DNA of 64,000 nt from assembly GCA_930367215.1 (NCBI GenBank), contig OV884056.1, positions 198,565,310 through 198,629,309 on the forward strand, given 5' to 3'. The notes below the pieces were generated by a model, which was not told where the DNA came from, searched no databases, and worked only from the letters and a program-made list of their open reading frames with translations. Positions 34,601 to 45,969 of this stretch are shown in pieces. Made by a program: the position numbers and the translations under genes. The stretch comes from Pollenia angustigena. Lineage: Eukaryota; Arthropoda; Insecta; Diptera; Polleniidae. How positions within the stretch are numbered: position 1 is the stretch's first letter; every line of letters begins with the position of its first letter.

Positions 34601-36104
34601 GGTTGATTTCTCAGTTAAGCCCAATTGACCGAGAGCAGGGAAGAGAAAATGCCATTTAATATTTTCTCTCTCTACTAAAATCTCAAGACTTGATGACTAA
34701 AACCTTAAGCGTGTGAATCAGCACTTACATATAACTTAGTGCTGACAATAACTAAGAAATATAACCAGCGGGTTGATAAAACAAGTAGAAAAACCTGAGA
34801 GAAAAGTTGGCTTTAACTAAGTTTTTGTTGAATCAAAGTAGTTTTAAAGATTATTATGATTGATGTTTCCACAAAAGTTTGCTTTCGTTCCATTCGGTTG
34901 TGCGAAAGAGAGGGAGAGCAACTGGCTTTTCAAGACAACAGAATAGAGTTCATAGGAAAAGAGTTCTTCTCTCTAAATCACTTCTATTAATTTATTTTAG
35001 AGAACATTTTACATATTTACCGTATTGTAACTGAAAATAATTATTTTTGCTCCCTTTACCGACAAAAATGCCTGTTCCCCCCTCGACAAAAAAATAATAT
35101 TGACAATTCTGTCTTAAATGCGTGTTAGACTTTCAAATAATGTTGTGACAATATTTGCTTTCCACTGTAGTTTATTTTTGCATAACAAATGTATACTTTT
35201 TTAGCATGGGACACAAGTGTAATTTACTTGTTTCCAAGACGCTTGTTGTAAAGTTGTCATGTATTTTTTGTGAGTTTTTCTAAAATTTTGTAATGGAGGT
35301 TTTTCTTCTAACTACTAGTTTTCAGTAGCCAAGGGTCAATATTAAATTTGGCATAGGTTTTGCAACAACAGTAAACCATTTAGGAAACTTAATTTTACAT
35401 TTATAACTTCTGCTCTCTAAAATTTTGGAGTATATAACAAACTGTAGGAGAGATGTTTTACTGAAATTCTAATTTAAGTTCTTGTTCTTTTAACCATTTG
35501 TTGAAATTTTAAAGCAGGGTAGTTAAAATTCGTTACCATTCGAATCATTACCAATATTACATGATATTTTTTTTTTTTGTCTTTTTTTTGTAAGTAGTTG
35601 TTAGCTGAATTGCTTATACTCGTATATTCCATTAGCAAACATTATTTTTCTTTTATTTTTCAAATAATATTTTATTTGTTTACTATAAATTTTTTCTCCC
35701 ATGTTGGCAATTGACATCGTGTTGACATTAACAAATTGATGTTTTTTTTCAGTTTTGAAAAATTAATTTAATAAATGTGTTTTCTTGTTGTTGGTGTTTT
35801 TCATGTAAACGAAGAATAATTTACAAGTTAAATTTATTTCGCAAATACAACTTAAATGCTTTTAGATTAAATAAATATTTGAAAATTTTCGAGTTGAAGG
35901 CAGTATTTGCAAAATCTCTTAATATATTTGCAAAACTTGAAATATTTATAGTAAATACGTGTAAGTACTTGAGTTTTAGATGAAAAAAATTTAAAACATA
36001 ACCTAAAAATACGAATTTATATAGAGATAAAATGTATAAACCAAGATTCTAATGTTGTAATGCAACTTGAGTTTTTCTACACAACACAAGAACAGAAGCA
36101 AGTA
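34601..36104. other. Unassigned A/T-rich sequence
   Basis: No gene is supported. The frame at 35777-35983 (68 codons) has no recognisable feature. Confidence 0.45.
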
Positions 36105-36306
36105 AAAATAGATTTCAAATAAAAATCTGTGATTTAATTTAAAAATTAATTAAATTTGCACCAGCAACAAATTAATGGACTCAATTAAACGGTTAATTCA
36201 CATTATTAAACGTTTAGTTCACTTGATTAAATTTTTAATTAAAACTGATTTTATTTTTGATTTACGCTTTGATTAGTGAACAATGTTGGAGAACTATTTT
36301 CTTCTA
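36105..36306 (+). mobile_element. CACAGAAAA/TTTAATTAA MITE, decayed copy
   Basis: It carries AAATTTGCACCAGCAACAAA, CTCAATTAAACGGTTAATTC and TTTTTAATTAAAACTGATTT in the same order as 60100-60316. The terminal CACAG/CTGTG are mutated. Confidence 0.65.
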
Positions 36307-36663
36307 AAATCAGTGTTTAAGATACTACAATTGCAATATATCTGTGGCATTTTGTCAAAATACATCTTTAGTCGAGATAAGATAAACATAAAAAGTTTAC
36401 AAAAAAACTCGGTGAAAAAATAATTTTTATCAAATAATTAAATAAACCGAAATTTAAGAAAAATTTCGTTTATAATACAAAATTTTAAAATCGTAAACAA
36501 AAATGTTTTTTGAAGGAAAATTTTTAACAGCATTTTTTAAACTTTTTAAATTTGGCTTAAGATGTTTTGTCAAAAGGCCATAGATATGTATACTAATTAT
36601 TTCTTTAATTATATGAATATCCTTATTGATGTGGAGTGTACCCCCTATAGGGGGAGTGTACCT

Positions 36664-37179
36664 TTTTTGGGACCATTGCGCAATCATGGTGCCCCAACAA
36701 AATTATGTTATCCCGTTAAAATTTTAAAATTTTATTTATGTAAAAGTTCTTTGTGCCGCATATTGTATGAGATTTTTATGCCTTACTACCAGCACAACAT
36801 TTTGTCATTACATAGAAGCTATCGTAGAAGTCGTTTTCTCCAATTGGAAGCTCTGCAGCCGTATTCTATAATTCGCTAAGCTAAAGCTAAATCTCGATCG
36901 CAAAATCAAAGTATTTCATTCGTAGCCAAAAATCGCTAAATCAACTTTATACAGTTTTAGCGATAGAGATTAAGCTTTAGCGAATTACAGAATACTGCTG
37001 CAGAGCTTCCAATTGGAGACAACGACTTATACGATAGCTTCTATGTAATGACAAAATGTTGTGCTGGTAGTAAGGCATAAACGTCTTATACAATATGCGG
37101 CACAAAGAACTTTTACATGAATTTTAACGTCATAACAAAATTTTGTTGGGACACCATGATTGCACAATGGTCCCAAAAA
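36664..37179. repeat. Long foldback, arms about 230-240 bp
   Basis: Left arm from 36664 (TTTTTGGGACCATTGCGCAA then TCATGGTGCCCCAACAAAA) pairs with the right arm ending 37179 (inverse: TTTTTGGGACCATTGTGCAA then TCATGGTGTCCCAACAAAA). Pairing continues through ACCAGCACAACATTTTGTCA and CCAATTGGAAGCTCTGCAGC, down to a centre at about 36905-36950. Arms differ at roughly one base in ten. A 105-codon frame at 36562-36879 is a by-product. It is likely a foldback or MITE-type element; no target duplication is clear. Confidence 0.75.
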
Positions 37180-37399
37180 TGGTCAAATATGGAGCGATTT
37201 AAATAAAATTTAGCAAAGTGATTTAAATTGCGATGAACCATGTTTAGACCAAAGTCATGGCCTGTTCGTCGATAACTAATGAAAACTTTGTTCGCTTAAC
37301 TAACATGTAAAACAAAAACAATATTTTATAATTTATAATAAGATGGTTTAAAGACACTAAGATTCTATTTCGGAAAAAAGTTTGTATGCGGACTATGTA

Positions 37400-37665
37400 A
37401 AATTATAGACCGATTCTTCCCTTTAATACGGGCCTTGTCCTTAGTACAATTGAAACGTACCAAACTTCATTAAATTATCTCCAAAATTAAGAACTTTTCT
37501 TTTCGCACAATGTTATATGAACAGACAACCAACCATCCAGCTGGACGGACGGACAGCGTTACAATACTTAAAGGTGGGTACCTAGGAAAATTTTTTTTAT
37601 TGTTGCACCCATCAGCACAATTGCATAATACCCTCTCCACTATTGCGGTTTGGGTAACAAAAGTT
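37400..37665 (+). repeat. Fly-type TATACCCT/GACGGACGGACA repeat fragment
   Basis: The segment has GACCGATTCTTCC, ACTTCATTAAATTATCTCCA, AGACAACCAACCATCCAGC, TGGACGGACGGACAGCG and ends TAATACCCTCTCCACTATTG. Its layout (effector 'GACCGAT', CAACCATCC, GGACGGACGGACA, terminal TACCCT) recalls the dispersed repeats with TATACCCT ends in flies, but it is distinct from the AACAAG family. Confidence 0.45.
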
Positions 37666-37669
37666 AATC

Positions 37670-38629
37670 ATAAATAATAAAAAAAGGAATTACAAAAATG
37701 TAGCATCAGTTTCAAAATTCTATTGGGATTCAGATAAACATTTCATAGTTTAAAAAATTGCTTTATATTCTTCAAAAATCATAAATTTATGTAGTCCACA
37801 TAACAGTAGGAAATATTTAATTTTTCTCTAAGACTTCACATGACATCAAATTAAATTCCATTAATACACCTCAATCAAGGGAATATGTCTATACCCACCA
37901 GGGGTAAGAACATAAAAACCGCAATTGGTTACACGTCGTGTGTTCATTGTCTGTACCCAAAACTTTATTCAAATTAAATTAAATCTATCAAACACATCAC
38001 CAGAATTAAATAGAAATGTAATTTTTTTCTGTATTTCGTAATAACAAAATCAAATGTTTTATAGACACGCATTTGGGCAAAATAATATACAGAGAAGTAG
38101 AAACAAAAAAAAAAAACTAAATTTGTCTAAATGTTATTTAGTACTTACGGGCATTTTTGTGTTTCAAGCAAATTTGTTTAGATTTGGTTGTTAACAACAC
38201 TGGGGTGTGTCACTTAATAAACAAAAAAAAACAAAAATAAAATAAAAAATTTTTAAATTTATTTTATTTTTTACTTAGTTTACAATATATGAAAAAAAAT
38301 AAACTTAAGATAAATTATAACAAGTCAGTACATGTTTTTGGTCATTAGTTGCTAAATTTAAGGCGAAAATGTACAAGCATTTATAAGTTTACACAATAAA
38401 AGTAGTTTCTGTTTAGTCCAATTGGTTGTAACTGTCTTAAAAAGTAGAATTTTACAAAATAATTTAGAAAAAAAAAATTTTAATTTATCTGGGGAAACTC
38501 TCATTTATTACAGGAATAGAATTGTACCAGCGACCTGTCACTGCTTCAAAGCATATAAATATCTTGAAAAGACTCAAAAAATTGGTTCATTTATTACGTT
38601 TAACTTAGAAAACTGTAATTGAGCAATTT
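37670..38629. other. Unassigned A/T-rich sequence
   Basis: No gene or element ends are seen. Frame 38422-38622 (66 codons) is unrecognised. Confidence 0.4.
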
Positions 38630-39005
38630 AAGCTATATTCAGCTTAAAAAAATTTAAATTCAGCTAGAGCTAATATCATAAAATAAGTGTTGAATCTGAG
38701 AATCATTTCTAACTTAAATGAATTCCTATTCAGCTTAAGTTTTCAAGGAATACAATTATTTTCAACTTAGCATACCTTAATAAGAAACAGTTTGTGATAG
38801 AAAGTATAGAATTTATTTTATTTCGTCATTTAGCTAAGAAAACTACAATTAAGCTACGAAAGTTTTTATACAACAAGCTAATTTTCTTATTCAGCAACAT
38901 ATAGCTATCCAATTCCCATATTAAGCTACAACAATATACATATTTTAGCTACTGAAAATTTAATTCAGCTTTAAGTCTTTCTATTCAGCTTATTCTTTGA
39001 TAAAA
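38630..39005. repeat. ATTCAGCTTA word cluster
   Basis: The word ATTCAGCT (often ATTCAGCTTA) or its shortened AGCTA form recurs at about 38637, 38659, 38731, 38891, 38972 and 38985, without fixed spacing. It may be a decayed low-order array. Confidence 0.4.
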
Positions 39006-39102
39006 ATCGAATAATAAATACAATATTTTTTTCAATTTCAACAAAAAATTCTTTATAAATTATAGTTGATTTAAACATATTACAGCTTTAGATATATAAT
39101 AT

Positions 39103-39580
39103 CCCTAGAGGGAAGCGAACTGACACCAAAGTAGTCCCGTGATAGGTCTGTGATGGTAGGGACCGGTTTGAGTTCTAACACTTCATATGAATAAGACCTA
39201 TCACTTTTACATGGGGTTGTCATTGGAGGGGGTCAATTGACACCATTTGACCAGTCACAAATCTATTCTCAATGGACGTGTTTAGTGACAGTTACTAAAA
39301 TGTAGTATTATTTCAACACGATGTAGTATTATTTCAATAAAACAAGTCCTAGAATTAAATTCAAGAGCCAAATTTTAGAAAGTCCCAAAAAAATGTATCA
39401 CACCACCGGTGAAGACTGTACTGTAATTCATTACTTTTTCTACCTTTTTGTTCTTCATAAACCAGTTACATGATTGGTTCTCCTTTCGCTGGTCATGAGT
39501 TATTTCTTTTTGTACCAGTTCTATTTTCACAACTCCCAGGACCAGTCCGTTGGACCAAACGACACAAATTTCCCGCAGGG
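39103..39580 (+). mobile_element. CCCT-ended MITE-like element
   Basis: Left CCCTAGAGGGAAGCGAACTG then ACACCAAAGTAGTCC, and inverted right CCCTGCGGGAAATTTGTGTC then GTTTGGTCC, share imperfect inverted repeats over about 35 bases. The element contains ACCAGTCC words also seen in the family at 40978 and 61498. No target duplication is certain. Confidence 0.5.
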
Positions 39581-39640
39581 ATCATATCTGTGTCTATCGG
39601 AAAGTTTATTGGATTTGCATATTCTGGATTCCATTCATAA

Positions 39641-39993
39641 AGGCTAGATTACACTATTATACTTTGTATTAATACATGTCAAAATCTCAAGTAAAATGAC
39701 AAAGTGTGATAGTCTGAATGCAATGTGTCACGAAAATGACAAGTATTATGAAAAAAGTTTGACATCCCATACGACTTCATCGTTTTTTGAAAAATTTCTA
39801 AACAATAATACTTTTCATTGGATCAGGGTTGCATTTTTTTTCATGTGTGAGTGTTTATACTTTGTGTGATGGTGTGAACACAAACTGTCATGTTACATTA
39901 GATTTTTTGACAGTCGCAACAAAACTCATTAGATTTCTATCTCACAAAGTATTATGGAATACGTAAGACTTGTGAGATAGTGTAATCTAGGCT
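39641..39993 (+). mobile_element. 353-bp MITE with TAA target duplication
   Basis: Left AGGCTAGATTACACTATTAT and inverted right AGCCTAGATTACACTATCTC match at 16 of the first 17 bases. TAA flanks both sides (39638-39640 and 39994-39996). CAAAGTATTATGGAAT/ATACTTTGT repeats occur inside near both ends. PIF/Harbinger-like by 3-bp TAA target (inference). Confidence 0.75.
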
Positions 39994-40014
39994 TAAGGAT
40001 CCAGCACATTATCT

Positions 40015-40078
40015 TTATCTAAGTCTAAGATCAATAATCTAGAAATCAGAGACGGAGTGACAAACCTTGTATATACAT
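40015..40078 (+). repeat. AACAAG repeat, 3' end fragment
   Basis: TCTAAGTCTAAGATCAATAA then CAGAGACGGAGTGACAAACC matches the AAGATCAATATTGTAGAAAT, ACGGAATGACAAACT end of the family. It abuts the mariner relic at 40079. Confidence 0.55.
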
Positions 40079-40778
40079 AGGTGGCGAAAATAAAGTACCC
40101 TATCGGAAGATGTTATAAATTTAGCAAATAGAGTCGTACGTTAATCACATCTGATATTTGTGTCATAGACATCTGCAGTATACAAACAGAGGAGCAATGG
40201 AGCGCTTTCTCCTGCAATAGCGTGGATTAATTATGTGACCAGCGAAGAGGACGATTTTGAGTTCAAAATCATCATGAGCGAAAAGATGCATTTTAAATCA
40301 AGCGGTTGCGTAAATAAATAAAATGTTTGGGGCTTTGAAAATCCACGTATGATGCACGAAACAAAAGCCGCTACATCCACTCAAAGGCAGTGTATAGTGC
40401 GGCGTTCAATTGGGGAGAATATTGAGCGATTTGTGGCATGGCCAGCAAGAGAGCCCGAATTAACCGACCAAGACTGTTTTGTTTGTGGCTACTTGAAGTC
40501 TCGGGCTAATGTCAACAAGCCCCAGGCAATCGCAGCCCTTAAAGAGGATATTCGACAGCTATCACCGGAAATCTTATGGAAATTTATGGAAAATGTAATA
40601 AAACGGGCACATATGTGTACAAACACTGGCGCAGCCACTTCTTAGTTATTATCTCTTCTAATTAACTGAAAAAAAACATAATTTTAAAGGTCCAATAAAG
40701 ATTTTCATTACGATATATTCTTTTATCAGGAAAAAAGTTATTCAATAAGAAAATCGGATGCTTAATTTTGCACCACCT
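40079..40778 (+). mobile_element. mariner-type element, internally deleted
   Basis: The inverted ends are left AGGTGGCGAAAATAAAGTAC then CCTATCGG, and right (inverted) AGGTGGTGCAAAATTAAGCA then TCCGATTTT. At 700 bp it is about half the size of a complete mariner. It encloses the transposase relic at 40205-40645. The TA target duplication is not clear at the present ends. Confidence 0.65.
40205..40645 (+). pseudogene. mariner transposase relic
   Basis: The frame contains IIMSEKMHFKSSGCVNK, a degraded version of the SDEAHFxLxGYVNKQN block where the first catalytic Asp should be (here Glu). After a stop it continues to FENPRMMHE. From 40349 an open frame of 98 codons reads RFVAWPAREPELTDQDCF then GYLKSRANVNKPQAIAALK, the WPxRSPDLTPxDFFLWG and VYxNKP blocks; an Asp is still present near the third catalytic position but the surrounding box is altered. 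About 100 residues between the first and third catalytic regions are deleted. The final EILWKFMENVIKRAHMC matches the family's C-terminal helix. The protein cannot be active. Confidence 0.75.
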
Positions 40779-40977
40779 TCAATGCCTGATACAAATTTGA
40801 ATTCAGCTACTAGGAACTGTATTTTGCTTAGAAAATTTCTATTCAAAATATGGATTCATGCTTCATATTATAAACCGAAGAGAAACTATAACCGATAGCT
40901 AAAAGTAGACTTTAAACGGCATTATAAAAAGTGTTCCATGATTAAATTTTTACTTCAACCTTAAGTGCGCCGTATTA

Positions 40978-41342
40978 AGGACCAGTCCAAGCACGCGTGT
41001 AAAGAGTAGTCCACAAGGGACCAGGACTAGTCCAAAAGTAACCCAAACGTTTGGAAAAAACCTGGTCTATTTAACATTACGATGTCTTAGGAGAGGACCA
41101 TATAACCCACCTTTGGACCACTAAGGAGTAGTTTCAAAACTACTCCATGGTATACTCAAGAGGATTAGTTTTGAAGTCGTTTAAAAACAAAAGAAAGAAT
41201 GTCGTTAAAAAACGAAGACATGTCGTCTCACTACAAGCACTTTTTAACAATGACATGGCCCATGCTTGCATTACATCGGACTAGTCCATGGAGTAGTCCA
41301 TTTTATCAAAATGGATCAGGTGGTCCAATTTTATTTGCAGGG
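40978..41342 (+). repeat. ACCAGTCC/GGACTAGTCC repeat, copy 1
   Basis: It is about 85-90% identical by eye to 61498-61834: CACGCGTGTAAAGAGTAG, CCACAAGGGACCAGGACTAG, AGGACCATATAACCCACCTT and ATGGATCAGGTGGTCCAATT are shared. This copy has an extra internal stretch with TTTCAAAACTACTCCATGG. Its right end TTTATTTGCAGGG is intact; the left end is eroded. Confidence 0.8.
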
Positions 41343-41774
41343 TAATATCAAAACATATTTAATTGATACAATTAAGTTGTTTATGCACGGAAATAATTAT
41401 TTACTAAATAACGAACCACAAAAAAATTTTGTATGATTCTCGTTCTAGCCAAAGATTACTTTTTCTAAATACATGTACTATGTATGTGTGGTTTAAGCAA
41501 AATGTTTCTTTATTTAAGAAATTTTTTCTAAATAAGACAAAATAAGTTAAAATCAAGAAATAATTTTTAGATTTTTGATTTTCTTGTTTTAAGAAACGAA
41601 TATGAAAATAAACTTCATTCCGTGTTGGTGGAAATTTTATTAATTAGTATCACAAATTTTTTAATTAAATCCATTTTCATTTGTTCTGTGTAGGATAGAG
41701 GGACTTAGAAAATCCTCCGTCTATGGGAGCTGTCCGCCTAGAGGAGCTTTTGCTTTTAGTTTTTCATTCCGTTT
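41343..41774. other. Unassigned sequence with MITE traces
   Basis: A possible decayed piece of the TTTAATTAA MITE family with a TTCTGTGT end lies at about 41620-41693. Nothing else was assigned. Confidence 0.35.
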
Positions 41775-42385
41775 GTGGTTTCTTCAATATTTTAGATCCC
41801 ATTAAATATGTATATTTAAGGTCCTTATAAATCACCAAGTTGATTTAACGATGGCCCTATGTACGTGTGTATGTTGAAATGGCGTTTTCGAAGACCCAAG
41901 TTACGATAATGACTAGGTTGTTTTATATTTATATCAAGTGCAGTCTGGCATAGTTTCCTATTGAAATTAAAATAAATCAGACCTCAAATTGCTAAGATAT
42001 GAGCAAAAAACCAAAGTGAAAACTAACAAAATTGTTTAATAAATGGCCTAGTTATAGGCAAGTAACTGCTCTTTTCCTCCCGAATTAAAGGTTTTGGCAC
42101 AATAGCGACAATACCATATGATCTAGGAGGACCACATTTGGGTCAGATATTTCTTAATTCTGTTGAAAAAGCGCCAAGGTCAAATTTCTATTTAAATTTC
42201 GAATTTTTGGTCCGATAGGGTCCATACAAAAAAAGGTAGGTAGGCAACATTGATCTTAAACATTCTCTTTGTATGAGATTTGTTTAGTTTTAAAAATAAT
42301 CAAGAGAACAATTGGCTTTTTAGTGCTTTGGTGAAGGGCTTTTAAGATTCGGTGCAGACGAATATAGCACTTTTACTTGTTTGAA
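41775..42385 (-). repeat. AACAAG dispersed repeat, antisense, decayed
   Basis: On the minus strand it starts AAACAAGTAAAAGTGCTATA then TTCGTCTGCACCGAATCTTA and runs to GGACCTTAAATATACATA and ATGGGATCTAAAATATTG near the other end. The internal GCTCATATCTTAGCAATTT and GTTACTTGCCTATAAC blocks correspond to the intact copies. It is shorter and more diverged than the plus-strand copies. Confidence 0.65.
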
Positions 42386-42630
42386 TTTTAAGCAATTTAA
42401 AATTTGTATTAGAATATCTAATTACCATATTATGTAGATAAAAACTAAAACAATTGTTAATGGTTTTACTCAAAAAAATAACTTGGATTGGGCAATTAAA
42501 ATTTTAACTTTCAGCAACTCCCAATTAAACATGTAAATCTAAAATTAATGAGTTCAAAGTTTAAGGAGCATAATTTGAATTTTACCATAATAAAATGAAA
42601 AATAAATTAAATTTAAAACTTTTAACTGAA
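42386..42630. other. Unassigned A/T-rich sequence
   Basis: Nothing supportable other than a pyrimidine-rich run-up to the candidate exon at 42660. Confidence 0.35.
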
Positions 42631-42659
42631 TTCTTTATCTCTTTTTCTTCTCTTTTCAG

Positions 42660-42723
42660 GTTGCTCTCACTAATGCCACAAACTTCCCACAAAACTCGTA
42701 AAGTATTTATTACATTAAATTAT
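42660..42723 (+). other. Candidate 64-bp internal exon
   Basis: A long pyrimidine tract (about 42630-42657, TCTTTTTCTTCTCTTTTCAG) ends in AG at 42659, and a strong donor GTAAGTAG starts at 42724. Between them is 64 bases, less A/T-rich than its surroundings at first, and open in one frame only: LLSLMPQTSHKTRKVFITLN. The other two frames have stops. Splice-like signals of this quality do arise by chance in A/T-rich intron DNA, and there is no recognised protein family, so this is a lead and not a gene call. Confidence 0.3.
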
Positions 42724-43346
42724 GTAAGTAGAAGTAAATTTTTTTTCTTTAATAAACCGTTTGTTGTAAATAAAACCCTCAGCATATAACAAAAACAAAA
42801 AAATGCAAAAACTATTAAAAAAAATAAAGGTGTGTATTAAATTAAACTAAATAAAAAGCGATTACTTGTATGTAAACTGGAAAATTAAAAACAATGGAAG
42901 AAAAAAAGTATTTAATACCCACATGACAGACTGGATGGATGGATGGCTGGCTGGTTTGGCTGAAGTGCTAAACAATAAAACCCCAGCTCCAATTACAAAA
43001 AAAAGAAAAAAAAAAAAAAAATGAAGAAGAAATGCCAGAAAAAAATAATGAAAATGAATACAAAAAAACGCTCTCTAATGTTTATCGGATGTAATTTTAA
43101 ACCATACCATTGTCACATTGTACGAGTATTTACAATAAAAAATTTATAACAATACGAGCAAAATTTATAATAATACAAAAATGAAACGCAGCTAGTTAAT
43201 AAAATTAAATATAAGTATAATAAACCTTGACTTAATTATTTCGTAAAATAAACTTCAAAACTAAAAATTCTTATAATAAATTTCAAATTACATCTAAAAC
43301 ACGAGGTAGTGCAAATAGGAGACCATTTAATCTAAAAAATTATAAT

Positions 43347-43516
43347 AAGTGTATTCACGTCACAAGTTGCACCCTTGCAAAAAAGAAAAAGTGCAAAAAC
43401 ATAACAACAACCACAAAGACCATTATTTACGGACAACTTATTGTCTATGTGGTTGTTGTTATATTTTTGCACTTTTGCTTTTTTGCAAGGGTGCCACTTG
43501 TGACGTTAATACACTT
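43347..43516. repeat. Compact hairpin, arms about 67 bp, loop about 35-50 bp
   Basis: Left AGTGTATTCACGTCACAAGT then TGCACCCTTGCAAAAAAG and CATAACAACAACCAC; the right half reads the inverse, GTGGTTGTTGTTATATTTTT through GCACTTTTGCTTTTTTGCAA and CACTTGTGACGTTAATACAC. A few mismatches only. Five bases TAATA lie on both sides (43343-43347 and 43516-43521 region), which may be a target duplication or chance. Likely a foldback MITE. Confidence 0.75.
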
Positions 43517-44087
43517 AATATTTGCAAAAATTATAATATGTAATTGCAAAAATTTTAACAGCAGATTTTGCCAGCCCTCATTTGGAGCCAGTTGGAGTTA
43601 GGGCAAGTTTTCATATGAAAAAAGCTTTTAAAATATGCCAGCAAGAATGTTAAAAAATACAAGCTTTTGGTGCCTTAAGTTTCTTTAAAATCTTGGTATT
43701 GGTATTTATGTACAACGATAACTTTTATAATAGCTTCTATGTCATAGCAGTTTTTGAACTCGACCAAATGTCCCATAAAAACCCCCTCTCTTATAAGCAC
43801 ATAAACTTCAATGAAAGTTTGACTTTTGCCAAAGCGCCAATTTTTTAAGTTCTTGGATTAATTTGAGAAAATATTGTTCTAAGTTGTCAAAGTAGTTACA
43901 AAACTATGAAGATATAATTTAAATAGCAAAGCTTTTAAATAAAGCTTTTTATGTTAAGGAACTTAAAGCTTTAATAAACTTTAAGCTTTAGCAAAAACTT
44001 AATTTTTTTAATTTATAATTCTTACTTATTGCCAATATTTTCTTTGTTTAAAATTACATTATTATTTTTTCTTTCTTAAGAAATAAC

Positions 44088-44149
44088 AAACATAATCATA
44101 TTGTATTGAATGAATAAGAAACATAATCATATTGTATTGAATGAATACT
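44088..44149. repeat. 31-bp tandem duplication
   Basis: AAACATAATCATATTGTATT plus GAATGAATAA occurs twice head to tail with one base of difference. Confidence 0.85.
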
Positions 44150-45968
44150 TCAAATCATGCTATTTTATACTGCAACCTTGTGCCATAAATCAATTTTTAT
44201 TTAATTTATTTGTAATTTTAAGCGATGAGTATTTACAGTGGACAAAAAAGTACAGAATGAAAAACAGAAGACGTACATTTAATAAATATGCGCCATTATA
44301 AAAATTATTTATTATCTCTATGAGGTTTAAGCTTTTATTTCAATACAAATTCTTGATAACAAATAAAATGCGTACACATAAATTTATAAATAAATAAATT
44401 TTTTTACATAAACAAAAAAAAAAATATGATTGTTCCACTCAAGAGTGATCATAAATAAAAGTACTGCAAAAATCTGAGCGTAAGAGATAAAATTTAAGTG
44501 CAACCTGCCTAAAAACAAATAAATTATTTGAGTATTTTCTAAAGTATTATTTGTTTTTCTAAAGTAAGTTTTGTTGTGGTCGATACGATACTCTATCTTA
44601 TCTGGTTGAAAAAGAGTGCAAATTTATGGTGACTCATTTGCAGGAAAAATATTGTTTATTGCTTAAATATGCAATGCATTCATTTATGAATGTACTTAAA
44701 GACTTTTTAAAATTTATAGAGTGCAAGAGTTTTTCTGTTTAGTTTTTCATTCATATTTAGCTTCCGTATTATAATTTGAGTTAAGTGGGAGATCCACAAT
44801 ACGCATTTAATGCGTTTATGCATTTGTCGAAAAAGTAGGATCAGTGTAAAATTGTATTGACAAGTTTCACAGGACACGCGTAGAATGCATATTCGGATCG
44901 AACTCATGCAGTAGCAATTCTTTCTAGCTTTGCATACGTCACATGCAATTTGATGAAAGGACAAGCGCTTTGAACGCGTAGTGTGGACATCCAGCGTTAG
45001 TGCCAAAAAAAAATTGTTTTGACACTTCTTGAGTGGTGGGCACACGCATTTTTAAGGTTTAGCATTGCTTGATTTCAATCTGACTTTACAGTAGTCCGTT
45101 ATCCCGGGGACTGTTCTTGTTCTTGGTAAGAACTCGTAGCAAAACTAGCTTTTAATTGGAAATTGTATGAAGTTCCTTACGTATCAAACGCAAATTGTAG
45201 TTTTATTTGTATTGATTTCAAAAAAGGGGCCAAGGGACTCCAAAATACACCATACCACGACAAAGATCCAAAGTTATGAATAAACTTACTTATGCCTACA
45301 TTGATATTCTTTATATAAAAGGTGGAGCTTCAATGATCTTGCGTAAGAAGTCTTTAAAGCAATGATCATCACGCTATGCCCCCGGGGGCCGAGCATTTTT
45401 CGTGAATTTCACACACACACAACACGAAGGTTAACGAAACAATTGTAAAAATCCATAATTTTAAAAAACAAGAACAAAACACATAGTCAATGTCTCAAAT
45501 GAGTAAATTTGTTTTCCTCTCTTTGCACTCACCACTACATACATATTTTTAACTATCTCTCTTTGTGATGACCGCTGCTTTAAAGTGATAATTTTACAAC
45601 TGAATAATAAGATCTATAAGAGTTTTGCTATATATAATGTAAAGAGTCTTGGATTAGGAGCTTTTAATTTTCAAATTTAAATAAAGCAGAGTATGCGTAA
45701 GTCATCAATGAAATTTTTAATTCGTGACACTTTGTTTTGATTATAGGTAGCGCGCGCATCCGGAATGACGCCAGCCTGAATTTGACCAACGGATTTAGGA
45801 AAAAGCTGGAAATAGCTTTGTGTTTTGTAAACGGTAAATCCGATTGGAATAGGAAATTATCAGATGACAATTAAGGACTTCTAATCTTGCTTAAATTTTG
45901 GATGTGGGGTCAGAAGGGGCTCCATAGGCTCCCAAAATAGGGTACCTGAGGTACTACAAAAATTCATA
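44150..45968. other. Unassigned sequence with a less A/T-rich segment
   Basis: No gene is supported. The segment 44790-45050 is richer in G/C and CpG (ACACGCGTAG, AACGCGTAGTG) and carries a 112-codon minus-strand frame at 44707-45045 that is Cys-rich but has no family signature; it looks more like a MITE-type interior, but matching ends were not found. A (CA)n run is at 45410-45423, next to CCCCCGGGGGCC at 45379. Confidence 0.4.
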
Positions 45969-45969
45969 A

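Noticed and set aside
36562..36879. 105-codon frame
   Set aside because: It runs along the left arm of the foldback at 36664-37179 and is a by-product of that repeat.
44707..45045. 112-codon minus-strand frame rich in Cys
   Set aside because: No zinc-finger spacing or known family block; the surrounding segment looks like a repeat interior. Kept only as an unassigned segment.
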